A stretch of DNA of 35,784 nucleotides from a bacterium (GTDB taxonomy: Bacteria; Zhuqueibacterota; QNDG01; JAGLOF01), in contig JAFGRY010000011.1 in NCBI GenBank assembly GCA_016934955.1, positions 1 to 35,784 on the forward strand, given 5' to 3'. Below, in pieces: positions 16,322-23,419 of this stretch. Both the position numbers and the translations under genes were made by a program. The notes below the pieces were generated by a model that was not told the DNA's origin, did no database searches, and saw only the letters and a list, made by a program, of their open reading frames with translations. The stretch's first letter is position 1. Each line of letters opens with the position of its first letter.

Positions 16322-17131
16322 TTATTCCCAAATATCCGGAAGGTTTTCCAGCTGTTCATAAGTGAAGACAGGGCCGTCTTTGCAGATAAAGAGCGAATCT
16401 ATCATGCAGTGGCGGCACTGACCGATTCCGCAGTACATCTTTCTCTCGGTTGAGAGGTATATATCGCCGGATTTGAATCCCAGCTCTTTCAGCTTCAGGG
16501 TTGCGTATTTCATCATAATCGGCGGCCCGATGACCACCGCAGTTGTCTTCGACTTGTTGATCGTCACCTTGTCCAGGAGCACCGTCACCACGCCCTCGGT
16601 CTCTTTCCAGTTCTTGTCGGCCTTGTCCACGGTGCAGAGCAGATCGATATCTTTCCGAAGGTCCTCTATCTGATACTTGTAGACGATGTCCGCCGGTGTC
16701 CTGGCGCCGTAGCACATGGTGATGCGCGGATAGCTGGCCTTTTGTTCCAGGAGGCTGTAGAGCAGCGCCCGGGCGGGCGGGAAACCGACACCGCCGATCA
16801 CCAGCAGCATTTCGCGGCCTTTGAACGCTTCCAGGGGAAATCCGTTGCCGTAGGGCCCGCGCAGGCCGAGAACATCACCCTCCTTCATGGAGTGCAGCCG
16901 GTTCGTCATGTAGCCGACGTTCTGTATCGTGAACTGCAGATACTCCGGTTTTGAAGCGGGATTCGACATGGCGAACGGGGCTTCGCCGACACCGGGCACC
17001 ATCAGCTCCGCGAACTGTCCGCAGGTGTAGCCGAACGGCTGCTCAGGCTTCAGGCAGAACGTTTTTATGGTATCGGTTTCCTGGATGATCTTGTCTATGA
17101 CCGCTTTCTGATTGACGTATGGATTCTTCAT
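16322..17131 (-). CDS. FAD/NAD(P)-binding, [2Fe-2S] electron-transfer subunit (sulfhydrogenase gamma/AsrB-like)
   Basis: A 269-residue ferredoxin-reductase-type protein: FAD-binding barrel (residues 1-95, with APFAMSNPAS), NAD(P)-binding Rossmann half (GGVGFPPARALLYSLL, near residue 114) and a C-terminal [2Fe-2S] site (CGIGQCRHCMIDSLFIC). In sulfhydrogenases and anaerobic sulfite reductases this subunit exchanges electrons with NAD(P)H. Its presence at the head of a membrane [NiFe] hydrogenase operon, with the beta-like partner upstream, suggests a diaphorase module. NADH versus NADPH cannot be decided by eye. Confidence 0.88.
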   Translation of the reverse strand: MKNPYVNQKAVIDKIIQETDTIKTFCLKPEQPFGYTCGQFAELMVPGVGEAPFAMSNPASKPEYLQFTIQNVGYMTNRLHSMKEGDVLGLRGPYGNGFPLEAFKGREMLLVIGGVGFPPARALLYSLLEQKASYPRITMCYGARTPADIVYKYQIEDLRKDIDLLCTVDKADKNWKETEGVVTVLLDKVTINKSKTTAVVIGPPIMMKYATLKLKELGFKSGDIYLSTERKMYCGIGQCRHCMIDSLFICKDGPVFTYEQLENLPDIWE

Positions 17132-17153
17132 CTAGGTGCGTTGCCTTCTGTTA

Positions 17154-18155
17154 TTATTTCAGATCATGTAACGTTTCACGCATATCGATACGGCCCTGAC
17201 AGGCTGCGATGCATCTGCCGCAGCCGGTGCAGCCAAGAGCGTCATAATTTGCCGGCAGATAGCGGAACTTGCAGAGATACCGGTTGCGGAACCGTTCCGC
17301 CAGCTTGGGCCGCGGCGTTCCGCCTCCCGCGGTCATCGCGTACCCGCTGTACTGACATGAATCCCATCCCCGCAGTTTGACGAATTCCTTTTTTGTCACA
17401 TCATCGAGGAAATAGCAGTGACAGGTCGGACAGACATGGGTGCAGGCGCCGCACTCGACGCAGTTCTCGGAATCCTTCTTCCAGAAATCGGAACTGTAGT
17501 GTTTGAACAGCGCCGTGCCCGATTCAGCGGAGAACCCGAAGTTTCGGTTAAAATCCTCGACCTCACGCACCGCCCGGGCCCTGATCTTGCTGAGCGCCTC
17601 GGCCTCTTCCTTCACCACTTCCTTCAATGACCGGTCGTGCCCTTCCAGCAGCTCCTTGCCGCGGAGGCTGCCGACCTCCACCACAAAGCCGTCCCAGACC
17701 TTGGATAGATTCAGATCGAATCCCTTGACGGGATAGGGATTGCCCCCCACTTTCGTGCAGAAACAGGTTTCCAGCGGATGGGCGCAGTCCGTACTGACGA
17801 TAAGACTCTCTTCCCGCAGTTTCTCATACCGGGGATCGGTGAAATCTCCGCCGAATGCCTGATCGAGGACCGTCAGGGCGGTTATGCCGCAGGCCTTGAC
17901 GCCCAGGAAGAGCCAGGGTTTATCGCCGGTTTTCACCGCGCCGGTAACATCCGTGAGGGGCGGAATGAAAAAGTGCTTCATCGGTTCCACGGCTCTGACC
18001 TCGTCGTAGACGATCGTCTGGCTGTTTTCCGCCGTTACCGGAACCATGTAGAGACTGCCGTGTTCCTTCTGAGGAGCGATCACGTTGTACTTTTCCATCC
18101 AGGTATTGAGGATGGATTTCCAATGCGCCTTGCCGATGTAGTATTTTTCTGCCAT
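17154..18155 (-). CDS. Two-[4Fe-4S] electron-transfer subunit (sulfhydrogenase beta/AsrA-like)
   Basis: A 333-residue protein with C-terminal dicluster motifs CVECGACTHVCPTCHCY (about residue 237) and CTGCGRCIAACQG (about 312), plus additional cysteines in VKACGITAL and STDCAHPLETCFC that may bind a further cluster. It is the standard partner of the FAD subunit that follows. It is the first gene of the 16-gene operon, starting at the ATG at 18155; no strong ribosome site is seen upstream, and a ~195-nt leader separates it from the predicted promoter. Confidence 0.87.
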   Translation of the reverse strand: MAEKYYIGKAHWKSILNTWMEKYNVIAPQKEHGSLYMVPVTAENSQTIVYDEVRAVEPMKHFFIPPLTDVTGAVKTGDKPWLFLGVKACGITALTVLDQAFGGDFTDPRYEKLREESLIVSTDCAHPLETCFCTKVGGNPYPVKGFDLNLSKVWDGFVVEVGSLRGKELLEGHDRSLKEVVKEEAEALSKIRARAVREVEDFNRNFGFSAESGTALFKHYSSDFWKKDSENCVECGACTHVCPTCHCYFLDDVTKKEFVKLRGWDSCQYSGYAMTAGGGTPRPKLAERFRNRYLCKFRYLPANYDALGCTGCGRCIAACQGRIDMRETLHDLK

Positions 18156-18238
18156 AGAAATACACTGTCTTTCAGCTTATCGAAATGAAATAGGTGGTGC
18201 TGTGTTTTTGAAGAATTGATGTCGTGCTGTTGCTGCTG

Positions 18239-18334
18239 TCAAGCCTGCAGGAGATTCCGGATCAGTTCAGGGTACTGCCAGGTCTGGTTCAGGTACCGGT
18301 CGAATGTTTCCAGAAAAAAGATGACTCTATAGGG
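18239..18334 (-). pseudogene. Coding-looking leader stretch without an ATG
   Basis: Within the leader of the [NiFe] operon one minus-strand frame reads YRVIFFLETFDRYLNQ then TWQYPELIRNLLQA and a TGA at 18239-18241. The codons have the GC-rich third positions typical of genes in this window. No ATG, GTG or TTG opens this frame; an ATG at 18339-18341 is one base out of frame. It could be a gene remnant, a frameshifted leader peptide, or chance. No family is recognised. Confidence 0.35.
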
Positions 18335-18356
18335 TGTTCATGAAATGACTTGTATC

Positions 18357-18385
18357 AATATACTGATATCACTGAAAGTTGTCAA
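18357..18385 (-). promoter_or_regulatory. Sigma-70-type promoter of the [NiFe] hydrogenase operon
   Basis: Minus strand: consensus -35 TTGACA (18380-18385), 17-bp spacer, -10 TATATT (18357-18362). The predicted transcript start is near 18350, about 195 nt before the first gene. Confidence 0.75.
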
Positions 18386-18403
18386 GCAAATTTTTCGTTT
18401 TTA

Positions 18404-18419
18404 TGTGACATTTATTACA
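18404..18419. promoter_or_regulatory. Candidate CRP/FNR-family or Rex-like operator
   Basis: An imperfect palindrome reads TGTAA-N6-TCACA on the minus strand, one base off TGTGA-N6-TCACA. Its centre is about 61 bp upstream of the predicted transcript start, a classic activator position. The same bases score 12/18 against the Rex consensus, so the binding protein is uncertain. Confidence 0.45.
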
Positions 18420-18492
18420 TCAAAAAATACGAAATATATTTAAATCTATAAAAAACAGTGAAAAAACTTTGTGAAAAAAATCCTAATTCGTT

Positions 18493-18516
18493 TTGTTGTG
18501 AAAAAAGATACAACAA
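18493..18516. promoter_or_regulatory. Inverted repeat TTGTTGT-N10-ACAACAA
   Basis: A perfect 7-bp inverted repeat directly after the rex stop codon. Its minus-strand right half contains TTTTTTCACAA, a Rex half-site; a second TTTTTTTCACAA lies at about 18470-18481. These could be upstream Rex sites of the [NiFe] operon or a weak rex 3' hairpin. Confidence 0.4.
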
Positions 18517-19131
18517 TTACGCCGGTTTTTCAGCGGTGAAATAGATGAGATTTTCCAGTTCGAACTGCAGATAGACGTTGTTGACGACGACATCCTCATT
18601 GTCCTTGAAGGTCATGGTCGTAAAGTTCAAAATACCCCTGATACCCGCCCGCTGCAGTATGTCGAATACCCGCTGGGCCGCCACATCGGGAACCGCGATA
18701 ATGGCGATGTCGATGCCGTGGGCCGCGATGAATTCCCCGACCTCCTCCAGGGGCAGGACGGGGACATCCGCCTTCCGGCTGATTTTCGTAGGATCGATAT
18801 CGAATACGGCGCTTATCTCGATACTGTCCCTGCGAAATCCGGGATAATGCATCAGCGCCTTTCCGAGATTGCCCGCCCCCACGATGATCACCCTGGTGAC
18901 GGTGCGCTTTTTAAGGATATCGTCAAGACGGGCGATCAGATCTGCGATGATATAGCCGCCCCGTTTGTTGCCTGAAATGCCGAAGATGGAGAAATCCTTG
19001 CGCACCTGGGCGGCGGTCACTCCCGCCTCCTCTCCCAGCGTGTCGGAGAAAATTCGGTCGAACCCCAGCTCGTTGAGCCGAAGCAGCACTTTTCGGTAGT
19101 GAGAAAGCCGTGAAACCGATTTCTTATTCAC
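18517..19131 (-). CDS. rex: Redox-sensing transcriptional repressor Rex
   Basis: A 204-residue protein with an N-terminal winged-helix domain (residues 1-75, KKSVSRLSHYRKVLLRLNEL; EEAGVTAAQVRKDFSIFG) and a C-terminal Rossmann domain binding NAD(H) (GAGNLGKALMHYPGF, residues 85-99). Rex releases DNA when NADH rises and typically controls hydrogenase and fermentation genes. A GTG start at 19131 is set by AAAGGAG just upstream. It is placed between the two hydrogenase operons and has a Rex-like operator at its own promoter, so autoregulation is likely. Confidence 0.94.
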   Translation of the reverse strand: MNKKSVSRLSHYRKVLLRLNELGFDRIFSDTLGEEAGVTAAQVRKDFSIFGISGNKRGGYIIADLIARLDDILKKRTVTRVIIVGAGNLGKALMHYPGFRRDSIEISAVFDIDPTKISRKADVPVLPLEEVGEFIAAHGIDIAIIAVPDVAAQRVFDILQRAGIRGILNFTTMTFKDNEDVVVNNVYLQFELENLIYFTAEKPA

Positions 19132-19169
19132 GGAGTCTCCTTTATATGCTTAACGTCACATCAAAAGCA

Positions 19170-19199
19170 AATATACGCAAAGAAAACTTCATTTGTCAA
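19170..19199 (-). promoter_or_regulatory. Promoter of rex
   Basis: Minus strand: -35 TTGACA (19194-19199), 18-bp spacer, -10 TATATT (19170-19175). Confidence 0.75.
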
Positions 19200-19205
19200 G
19201 TTTTT

Positions 19206-19223
19206 TTGTGATATTTTTCACTA
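19206..19223. promoter_or_regulatory. Rex-like operator upstream of rex
   Basis: TTGTGATATTTTTCACTA matches 15 of 18 positions of the well-known Rex consensus TTGTGAAATATTTCACAA. It lies 6 bp upstream of the rex -35 element. Confidence 0.7.
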
Positions 19224-19253
19224 TTCGAGCGTAAAAAAAATCGCCGTGCAGGC

Positions 19254-19754
19254 TCATTGACGGTCAGCAGGTTTCAGGATCGCGCTAAAAACAGAGCAGA
19301 CGGTCTCCACCGCGGTGAGAATCTCCGCGGTCATTTCGCCGAACAGCGCCAGGGATCCGGGCTGAACAGCCACAAGGAAGGCGCTGCCGCCGCCGGCATT
19401 GATATGCTCCATGAGAAAGGGCAGCGGCACTTTATGCGTGGAAAAGGGTGGCGAAAACTGCTGCACCGCGTCCGGCCCGAAGAGTTTCAGCGTTCCCGGC
19501 GGTTCTCCGAAATCCGCGGCATCGACGAAGAAAACCAGCGGTCCGTCCTCCCGCTCGACCAGGTCGATAACGATATTCTCGACCGCCCGCTTCTCTTCCG
19601 AGAACACCCGGCGCCCGGCGGCCTCATCGAGCCGTTCCGCAACCGCCAGGCCGAACGCGTCATCCGCCCGGTCACGGGTCCCAAGCCCGATGACGGCAAC
19701 CCTTTCCGGCGCCGCCCCGTCCAGGGCACCGGCCACTGCATCAGCTATACTCAT
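19254..19754 (-). CDS. [NiFe] hydrogenase maturation protease (HycI/HyaD family)
   Basis: A 166-residue endopeptidase that removes the C-terminal peptide of the large subunit after nickel insertion. The nickel-sensing residues of the family are recognisable: D32 in RADDAFG (compare GDDAAG of HycI), the Asp in FFVDAADFG (D78/D81) and H107 in STHKVPL. The first glycine motif reads GLGTRDRADD instead of the usual GxGN. It is a single gene between rex and hydA, and its likely substrate is the large subunit at 12845-14029. The start codon has no ribosome site; the predicted -10 ends only 6 nt before the ATG. Confidence 0.85.
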   Translation of the reverse strand: MSIADAVAGALDGAAPERVAVIGLGTRDRADDAFGLAVAERLDEAAGRRVFSEEKRAVENIVIDLVEREDGPLVFFVDAADFGEPPGTLKLFGPDAVQQFSPPFSTHKVPLPFLMEHINAGGGSAFLVAVQPGSLALFGEMTAEILTAVETVCSVFSAILKPADRQ

Positions 19755-19760
19755 GCAGAA

Positions 19761-19789
19761 AGAATACGCAAAAGATCGATCAAAGTCAA
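19761..19789 (-). promoter_or_regulatory. Promoter of the maturation protease gene (probably leaderless)
   Basis: Minus strand: -35 TTGACT (19784-19789), 17-bp spacer, -10 TATTCT (19761-19766), then 6 nt to the ATG. Transcription would start at or next to the A of the start codon. Confidence 0.6.
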
Positions 19790-19840
19790 CCGCCTAAATC
19801 GGTCCGGGGCAAAATTCCGGGCCGCCGCACCCCGCCGGTA

Positions 19841-19879
19841 AAAAAAACGTGCGACGCACCTCGCGGGTGCGTCGCACGT
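19841..19879 (-). terminator. Intrinsic terminator of the hydCBA operon
   Basis: A perfect 14-bp stem (19847-19860 with 19866-19879, arm ACGTGCGACGCACC), 5-nt loop, and A7 on the plus strand giving a U-tract for minus-strand RNA. It lies 22 nt after the hydA stop. Confidence 0.92.
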
Positions 19880-19900
19880 GTACACTGGGACAGTGAAATC

Positions 19901-21673
19901 TTACTTGGTCATGCGCTTCGTGTAGTGGGTATGAAGCAGTTCGTGGGATTTATGGCCCAGCGGTTTTTCGAGAAAATCATCGTATATCAGCTTGACTTCC
20001 GGATTCTCATGCGACTTCCGGAACTCCATATGCTCGTCTTCCTCATAGATGGCCATGGCGCGTTTCTTCCTCGTCTCCATGTCGGTGGGGATGGGCTGGC
20101 CGCCGCCGCCGAGACAGCCGCCGGGACAGGCCATCACTTCCACGAAATGGTAGGGGGAGGTGCCTTCCGCGACCTGCTTCATCACTTTCCGGGCGTTTGC
20201 CAGGCCGTGCGCGACCGCGACTTTCAGCTCGACTCCTTCGAGAAATTTCCACGCATCCACGCAGCCTTCGATCTTGATGGAGGCTTCCCTGACGCCTTCC
20301 ATGCCTCGTACCGGCATGATATTCAGGTTCGGGAACGGCACTTCGTGTCCGGTGACGATCTCGTAAGCGGTTCTCAGGGCCGCTTCCATCACGCCGCCGG
20401 TGGCGCCGAAGATCACCGCCGCACCGGTCGATTTGCCCAGCAGACTGTCGAATTCGCCCTCTTCCATGTGCCGGAAGTCGTTACCGCCCTGCTTGATCAT
20501 TTTCGCCAGCTCCCTGGTGGTGAGCACGATATCGACATCGCGGAATCCGCTCGCCTTCATCTCGGGCCGTCTCGCCTCGTATTTCTTGGCGGTACAGGGC
20601 ATGACCGAAACGCAGACGATATCCTTGGGATCGATCCCCGCCTTTTCCGCATAGTAGGTTTTGGCCAGCGGACCGAACATCTGCTGGGGTGATTTACAGG
20701 TGGAAAGGTTGTCGAGATTATTGGAAAATTCATGCTCGATATACTTGATCCACCCCGGGGAACATGAGGTAAACATGGGAAGCGCGACCTTCTCCTTGTC
20801 CACCAGCGCCTGTTTCAGACGGGTGAGCAGCTCCGTGCCCTCTTCCATGATGGTCAGGTCGGCGGTAAAATCGGTGTCGAACACCTTGTCGAATCCCATC
20901 CGCTTCAGCGCGGTCACCATTTTGCCGGTGACCCGTTCGCCGGGATCATACCCGAGGTCTTCGCCCAGCGCGATTCTCACGGCCGGTGCCGTCTGCACCA
21001 CCACATGCTTCTTGGGATCATCGATGGCCTCCCAGACCTCTTCCATATAGTTGCGCTCCACCAGGGCGCCGGTGGGACAGCGGTTGACACACTGCCCGCA
21101 GTTGGTGCAGACCACATCGGCAAGCGGCTTGTGCATGAAGGTGCTGATAAACATGTGCTCGCCCTTTCTGGCAACGGTGAGGGCGGACACATCCTGCAGT
21201 TCGGCACAGGTGCGCACGCACCGCTGACAGCGGATACATTTCGAATCGTCTTTCTCGATGGCCGGAGACGAACGGTCGATACGCTTGCCAATGGAGAGAT
21301 CGATGAAGGACTTCTCTTCCACCCGGTATTCCTGCGCGAGATCCTGCAATTCGCACTTGCCGTTTTTCTCGCATTTCAGACAGTCGCACCGGTGCTCCGA
21401 GAGCAGCAGCTCAATGACGTTCTTGCGGGCGTTCCGTACTTTCAGCGTATTGGTAAACACTTCCATGCCTTCGTATACGGGAACCGCGCAGGAGGCGGTC
21501 AATGTTCTCTCGCCTTTCACTTCGACGAGACAGACACGGCAGTTACCCGCGATGCAGAGATCCTTGTGGTAGCAGAGTGACGGCACCGTGATCCCCACTT
21601 TTCTCGCGGCCTCCAGAATAGACGTCCCGGGTTCAACCGAAACCGGAATTTTATTTATCGTTAACTTAACCAT
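19901..21673 (-). CDS. hydA: [FeFe] hydrogenase catalytic subunit HydA
   Basis: A 590-residue group A-type subunit of an oligomeric NAD-linked hydrogenase. Domains: plant-type [2Fe-2S] (C34, C45, C48, C62), His/Cys [4Fe-4S] (HRCDCLKCEKNGKC, ~94-107), two [4Fe-4S] (CIRCQRCVRTC ~146; CTNCGQCVNRCP ~189) and the H-cluster domain with L1 FTSCSPGW (C304), L2 MPCTAKK (C360) and L3 MACPGGCLGGGGQP (C516, C520). L1 has Ser305 where the textbook motif is TSCCPxW. It lacks the extra C-terminal [2Fe-2S] domain seen in some HydA. It makes or consumes H2 in the cytoplasm; the HydE/F/G maturases are not in this window. It is the third gene of hydC-hydB-hydA. Confidence 0.93.
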   Translation of the reverse strand: MVKLTINKIPVSVEPGTSILEAARKVGITVPSLCYHKDLCIAGNCRVCLVEVKGERTLTASCAVPVYEGMEVFTNTLKVRNARKNVIELLLSEHRCDCLKCEKNGKCELQDLAQEYRVEEKSFIDLSIGKRIDRSSPAIEKDDSKCIRCQRCVRTCAELQDVSALTVARKGEHMFISTFMHKPLADVVCTNCGQCVNRCPTGALVERNYMEEVWEAIDDPKKHVVVQTAPAVRIALGEDLGYDPGERVTGKMVTALKRMGFDKVFDTDFTADLTIMEEGTELLTRLKQALVDKEKVALPMFTSCSPGWIKYIEHEFSNNLDNLSTCKSPQQMFGPLAKTYYAEKAGIDPKDIVCVSVMPCTAKKYEARRPEMKASGFRDVDIVLTTRELAKMIKQGGNDFRHMEEGEFDSLLGKSTGAAVIFGATGGVMEAALRTAYEIVTGHEVPFPNLNIMPVRGMEGVREASIKIEGCVDAWKFLEGVELKVAVAHGLANARKVMKQVAEGTSPYHFVEVMACPGGCLGGGGQPIPTDMETRKKRAMAIYEEDEHMEFRKSHENPEVKLIYDDFLEKPLGHKSHELLHTHYTKRMTK

Positions 21674-21694
21674 GAGTTCTCCCTGTTGAATTGA

Positions 21695-22885
21695 TTAGAA
21701 AATGATCTCTTCGTAGAAATTGTTGACAATCGATAGGAACGGATTCGGCACTGATTGTCCCAGACCGCACTTTGCCGCGACCTTCATGGTTTCCGCGAGT
21801 TTCTTCAGTTCATTGAGATATTCAGGCGGCTTCTCGCCCTTTTTTATCGCCTCGATGCCGCGAAGCAGCTGCTGGGATCCCACGCGACAGGGCGTGCACT
21901 GCCCGCAGGACTCTTCGCAGAAGAACTCCAGATAGTTATGCAGCACGTGGTACATGGAGCGCGAGCTGTTGAAGAGCATCATGGATCCCCCGGTTGGTAC
22001 GCCCTCGAATCCGATAATCGTCTTCTCGAAGTCCCTCCGCGGCACACAGTGGCCGGATGACCCCCCTACCTGCACCGCCTTGGTATCGCCGTCTCCGAAA
22101 AGGTCCACAAATTCCCGAATGGTCATTCCCAGTTCCAGTTCATAGATCCCCTCCACATCCGCGTCACCGGAGACCGAAAACACTTTGGCGCCGCGTGAAT
22201 CCTTGGTGCCGAGCTGAAGGAATTCTTTATTGCCCATTCTGATGATCATGGCGCAATAGACCAGGGTTTCCACATTGTTGACGACCGTGGGTTTGTTCAT
22301 GTAGCCGTGACTCACCGGATAGGGAGGTTTGTTCCTGGGTTCTCCCCGGTAGCCCTCCAGCGATTCGATCAGCGCGGTTTCCTCGCCGCAGACATAGGCG
22401 CCGCTGCCGGATTTGATGATAATGGAGAATTTGAATCCTTTCTCCTTGAGCTTTTTATTGAACGCGTCCAGCTCTTCCTGCAGCCGGGGCCTCAAATAGT
22501 TGTATTCGCCCCGCAGGTAGATGATCCCTTCGCTGGCATTGACGGCCCGGGAGCAGATCGCCATACCGGCGAACACTTTGGCTGCCTGTTCCTCCAGGAT
22601 CTGCCGATCCTTGAACGTGCCCGGCTCGCCTTCATCCGCGTTACAAATGACATATTTCACGTCGCTTTTCTGTTCCGCGGCGAATTTCCACTTCAGGCCC
22701 GTGGGAAAGCCCGCGCCGCCCCTGCCTTTGAGTCCCGATTCGGTCACCTCGGCGATGATCTCATCCGGGCTCATGGAAAGGCATTTATCAAGCATCTGAC
22801 CGCAGTCCTGATCCTGAAAAATCATATTTACTTTGGTCTGATGCTCCTTAAGCTTCTTCAGTTTGGTTTCTCGATCCAGCACCAT
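21695..22885 (-). CDS. hydB: NADH-binding subunit HydB, short NuoF-like form
   Basis: A 396-residue flavoprotein with the FMN site (GRGGAGFPTGLKWKF), the NADH site (GSGAYVCGEETALIESLEGY) and the N3-type [4Fe-4S] motif (ESCGQCTPCRVG plus AAKCGLGQ). Unlike HydB of the well-studied bifurcating enzymes (around 600 residues) it has no N-terminal thioredoxin-like [2Fe-2S] domain and no C-terminal double-[4Fe-4S] domain; the reading frame begins and ends cleanly. It moves electrons between NADH and HydA. A good ribosome site (GGGAGA) precedes the ATG. Confidence 0.92.
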   Translation of the reverse strand: MVLDRETKLKKLKEHQTKVNMIFQDQDCGQMLDKCLSMSPDEIIAEVTESGLKGRGGAGFPTGLKWKFAAEQKSDVKYVICNADEGEPGTFKDRQILEEQAAKVFAGMAICSRAVNASEGIIYLRGEYNYLRPRLQEELDAFNKKLKEKGFKFSIIIKSGSGAYVCGEETALIESLEGYRGEPRNKPPYPVSHGYMNKPTVVNNVETLVYCAMIIRMGNKEFLQLGTKDSRGAKVFSVSGDADVEGIYELELGMTIREFVDLFGDGDTKAVQVGGSSGHCVPRRDFEKTIIGFEGVPTGGSMMLFNSSRSMYHVLHNYLEFFCEESCGQCTPCRVGSQQLLRGIEAIKKGEKPPEYLNELKKLAETMKVAAKCGLGQSVPNPFLSIVNNFYEEIIF

Positions 22886-22899
22886 ATCTATCTCCCGGT

Positions 22900-23355
22900 T
22901 TAATATTCATTAATTGCGTCAATTGCTTTTTTTGGTGTCAATTTCGTATACACCTTGTCATCGATCAGCATGGCCGGACCTTCATGACACCATCCGATAC
23001 AGTTAGCCGCGAAGAAACTGAATTTTCCATCAGTGGTCGTACCGCCAAGCTTCACCCGTAAATGATCTTCGATCGCCTTGATGACCTCGTCTTTCCCTTT
23101 CATATAACAGGTGATGGTTTTACAGATACGGATTACATGCTCACCTGTCGGCACCGGTTCAAGAAACGTGTAGAAAGACGCTGTGCCGTACACTTCAGCT
23201 GCGGAAAGATCCAGCGCCCTGGCGACTTCAATCATCGCATCTTCAGTGACATACCGCTGTTCCTTGGCGAGATCCTGAAGGATAGGCAGGAGATGCTCAC
23301 GCCTGGTGCCGTGCTTTCCGACAATGGTCTGAACGAGTTCTGCTGTTGAAGACAT
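22900..23355 (-). CDS. hydC: Thioredoxin-like [2Fe-2S] subunit HydC (NuoE-like)
   Basis: A 151-residue NuoE-family protein: N-terminal helical part (YVTEDAMIEVARALDLSAAE) and a thioredoxin-like [2Fe-2S] fold with ligands in CKTITCYMKG and ANCIGWCHEGP. It is the first gene of the hydCBA operon. AAGGAG lies 7 nt before the ATG. It starts only 40 nt after the U-tract of an intrinsic terminator. Confidence 0.92.
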   Translation of the reverse strand: MSSTAELVQTIVGKHGTRREHLLPILQDLAKEQRYVTEDAMIEVARALDLSAAEVYGTASFYTFLEPVPTGEHVIRICKTITCYMKGKDEVIKAIEDHLRVKLGGTTTDGKFSFFAANCIGWCHEGPAMLIDDKVYTKLTPKKAIDAINEY

Positions 23356-23373
23356 TCATAGCTCCTTATGCAA

Positions 23374-23387
23374 TTTATGTGACATTT
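23374..23387. promoter_or_regulatory. 14-bp motif shared with the [NiFe] operon promoter
   Basis: TTTATGTGACATTT occurs here, between the leader terminator and the hydC ribosome site, and again at 18400-18413 just upstream of the [NiFe] operon -35, in the same orientation relative to the genes. Candidate binding site for a common regulator. Confidence 0.4.
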
Positions 23388-23394
23388 TTGTAAC

Positions 23395-23419
23395 AAAAAA
23401 AGCCCTGCTCGGCAGGACT
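23395..23419 (-). terminator. Intrinsic terminator just upstream of hydC
   Basis: Hairpin arms 23401-23408 and 23412-23419 (one mismatch, 3-nt loop) followed on the minus strand by U7 (23395-23401). It lies inside the transcript predicted for hydCBA, 40 nt before the hydC start. Confidence 0.75.

Noticed and set aside
6489..18155. Respiratory complex I (Nuo)
   Set aside because: There is no NuoE/F/G set, nickel CxxC pairs are intact in the large subunit, and Mrp B-G subunits are present, which fits a group 4 hydrogenase.
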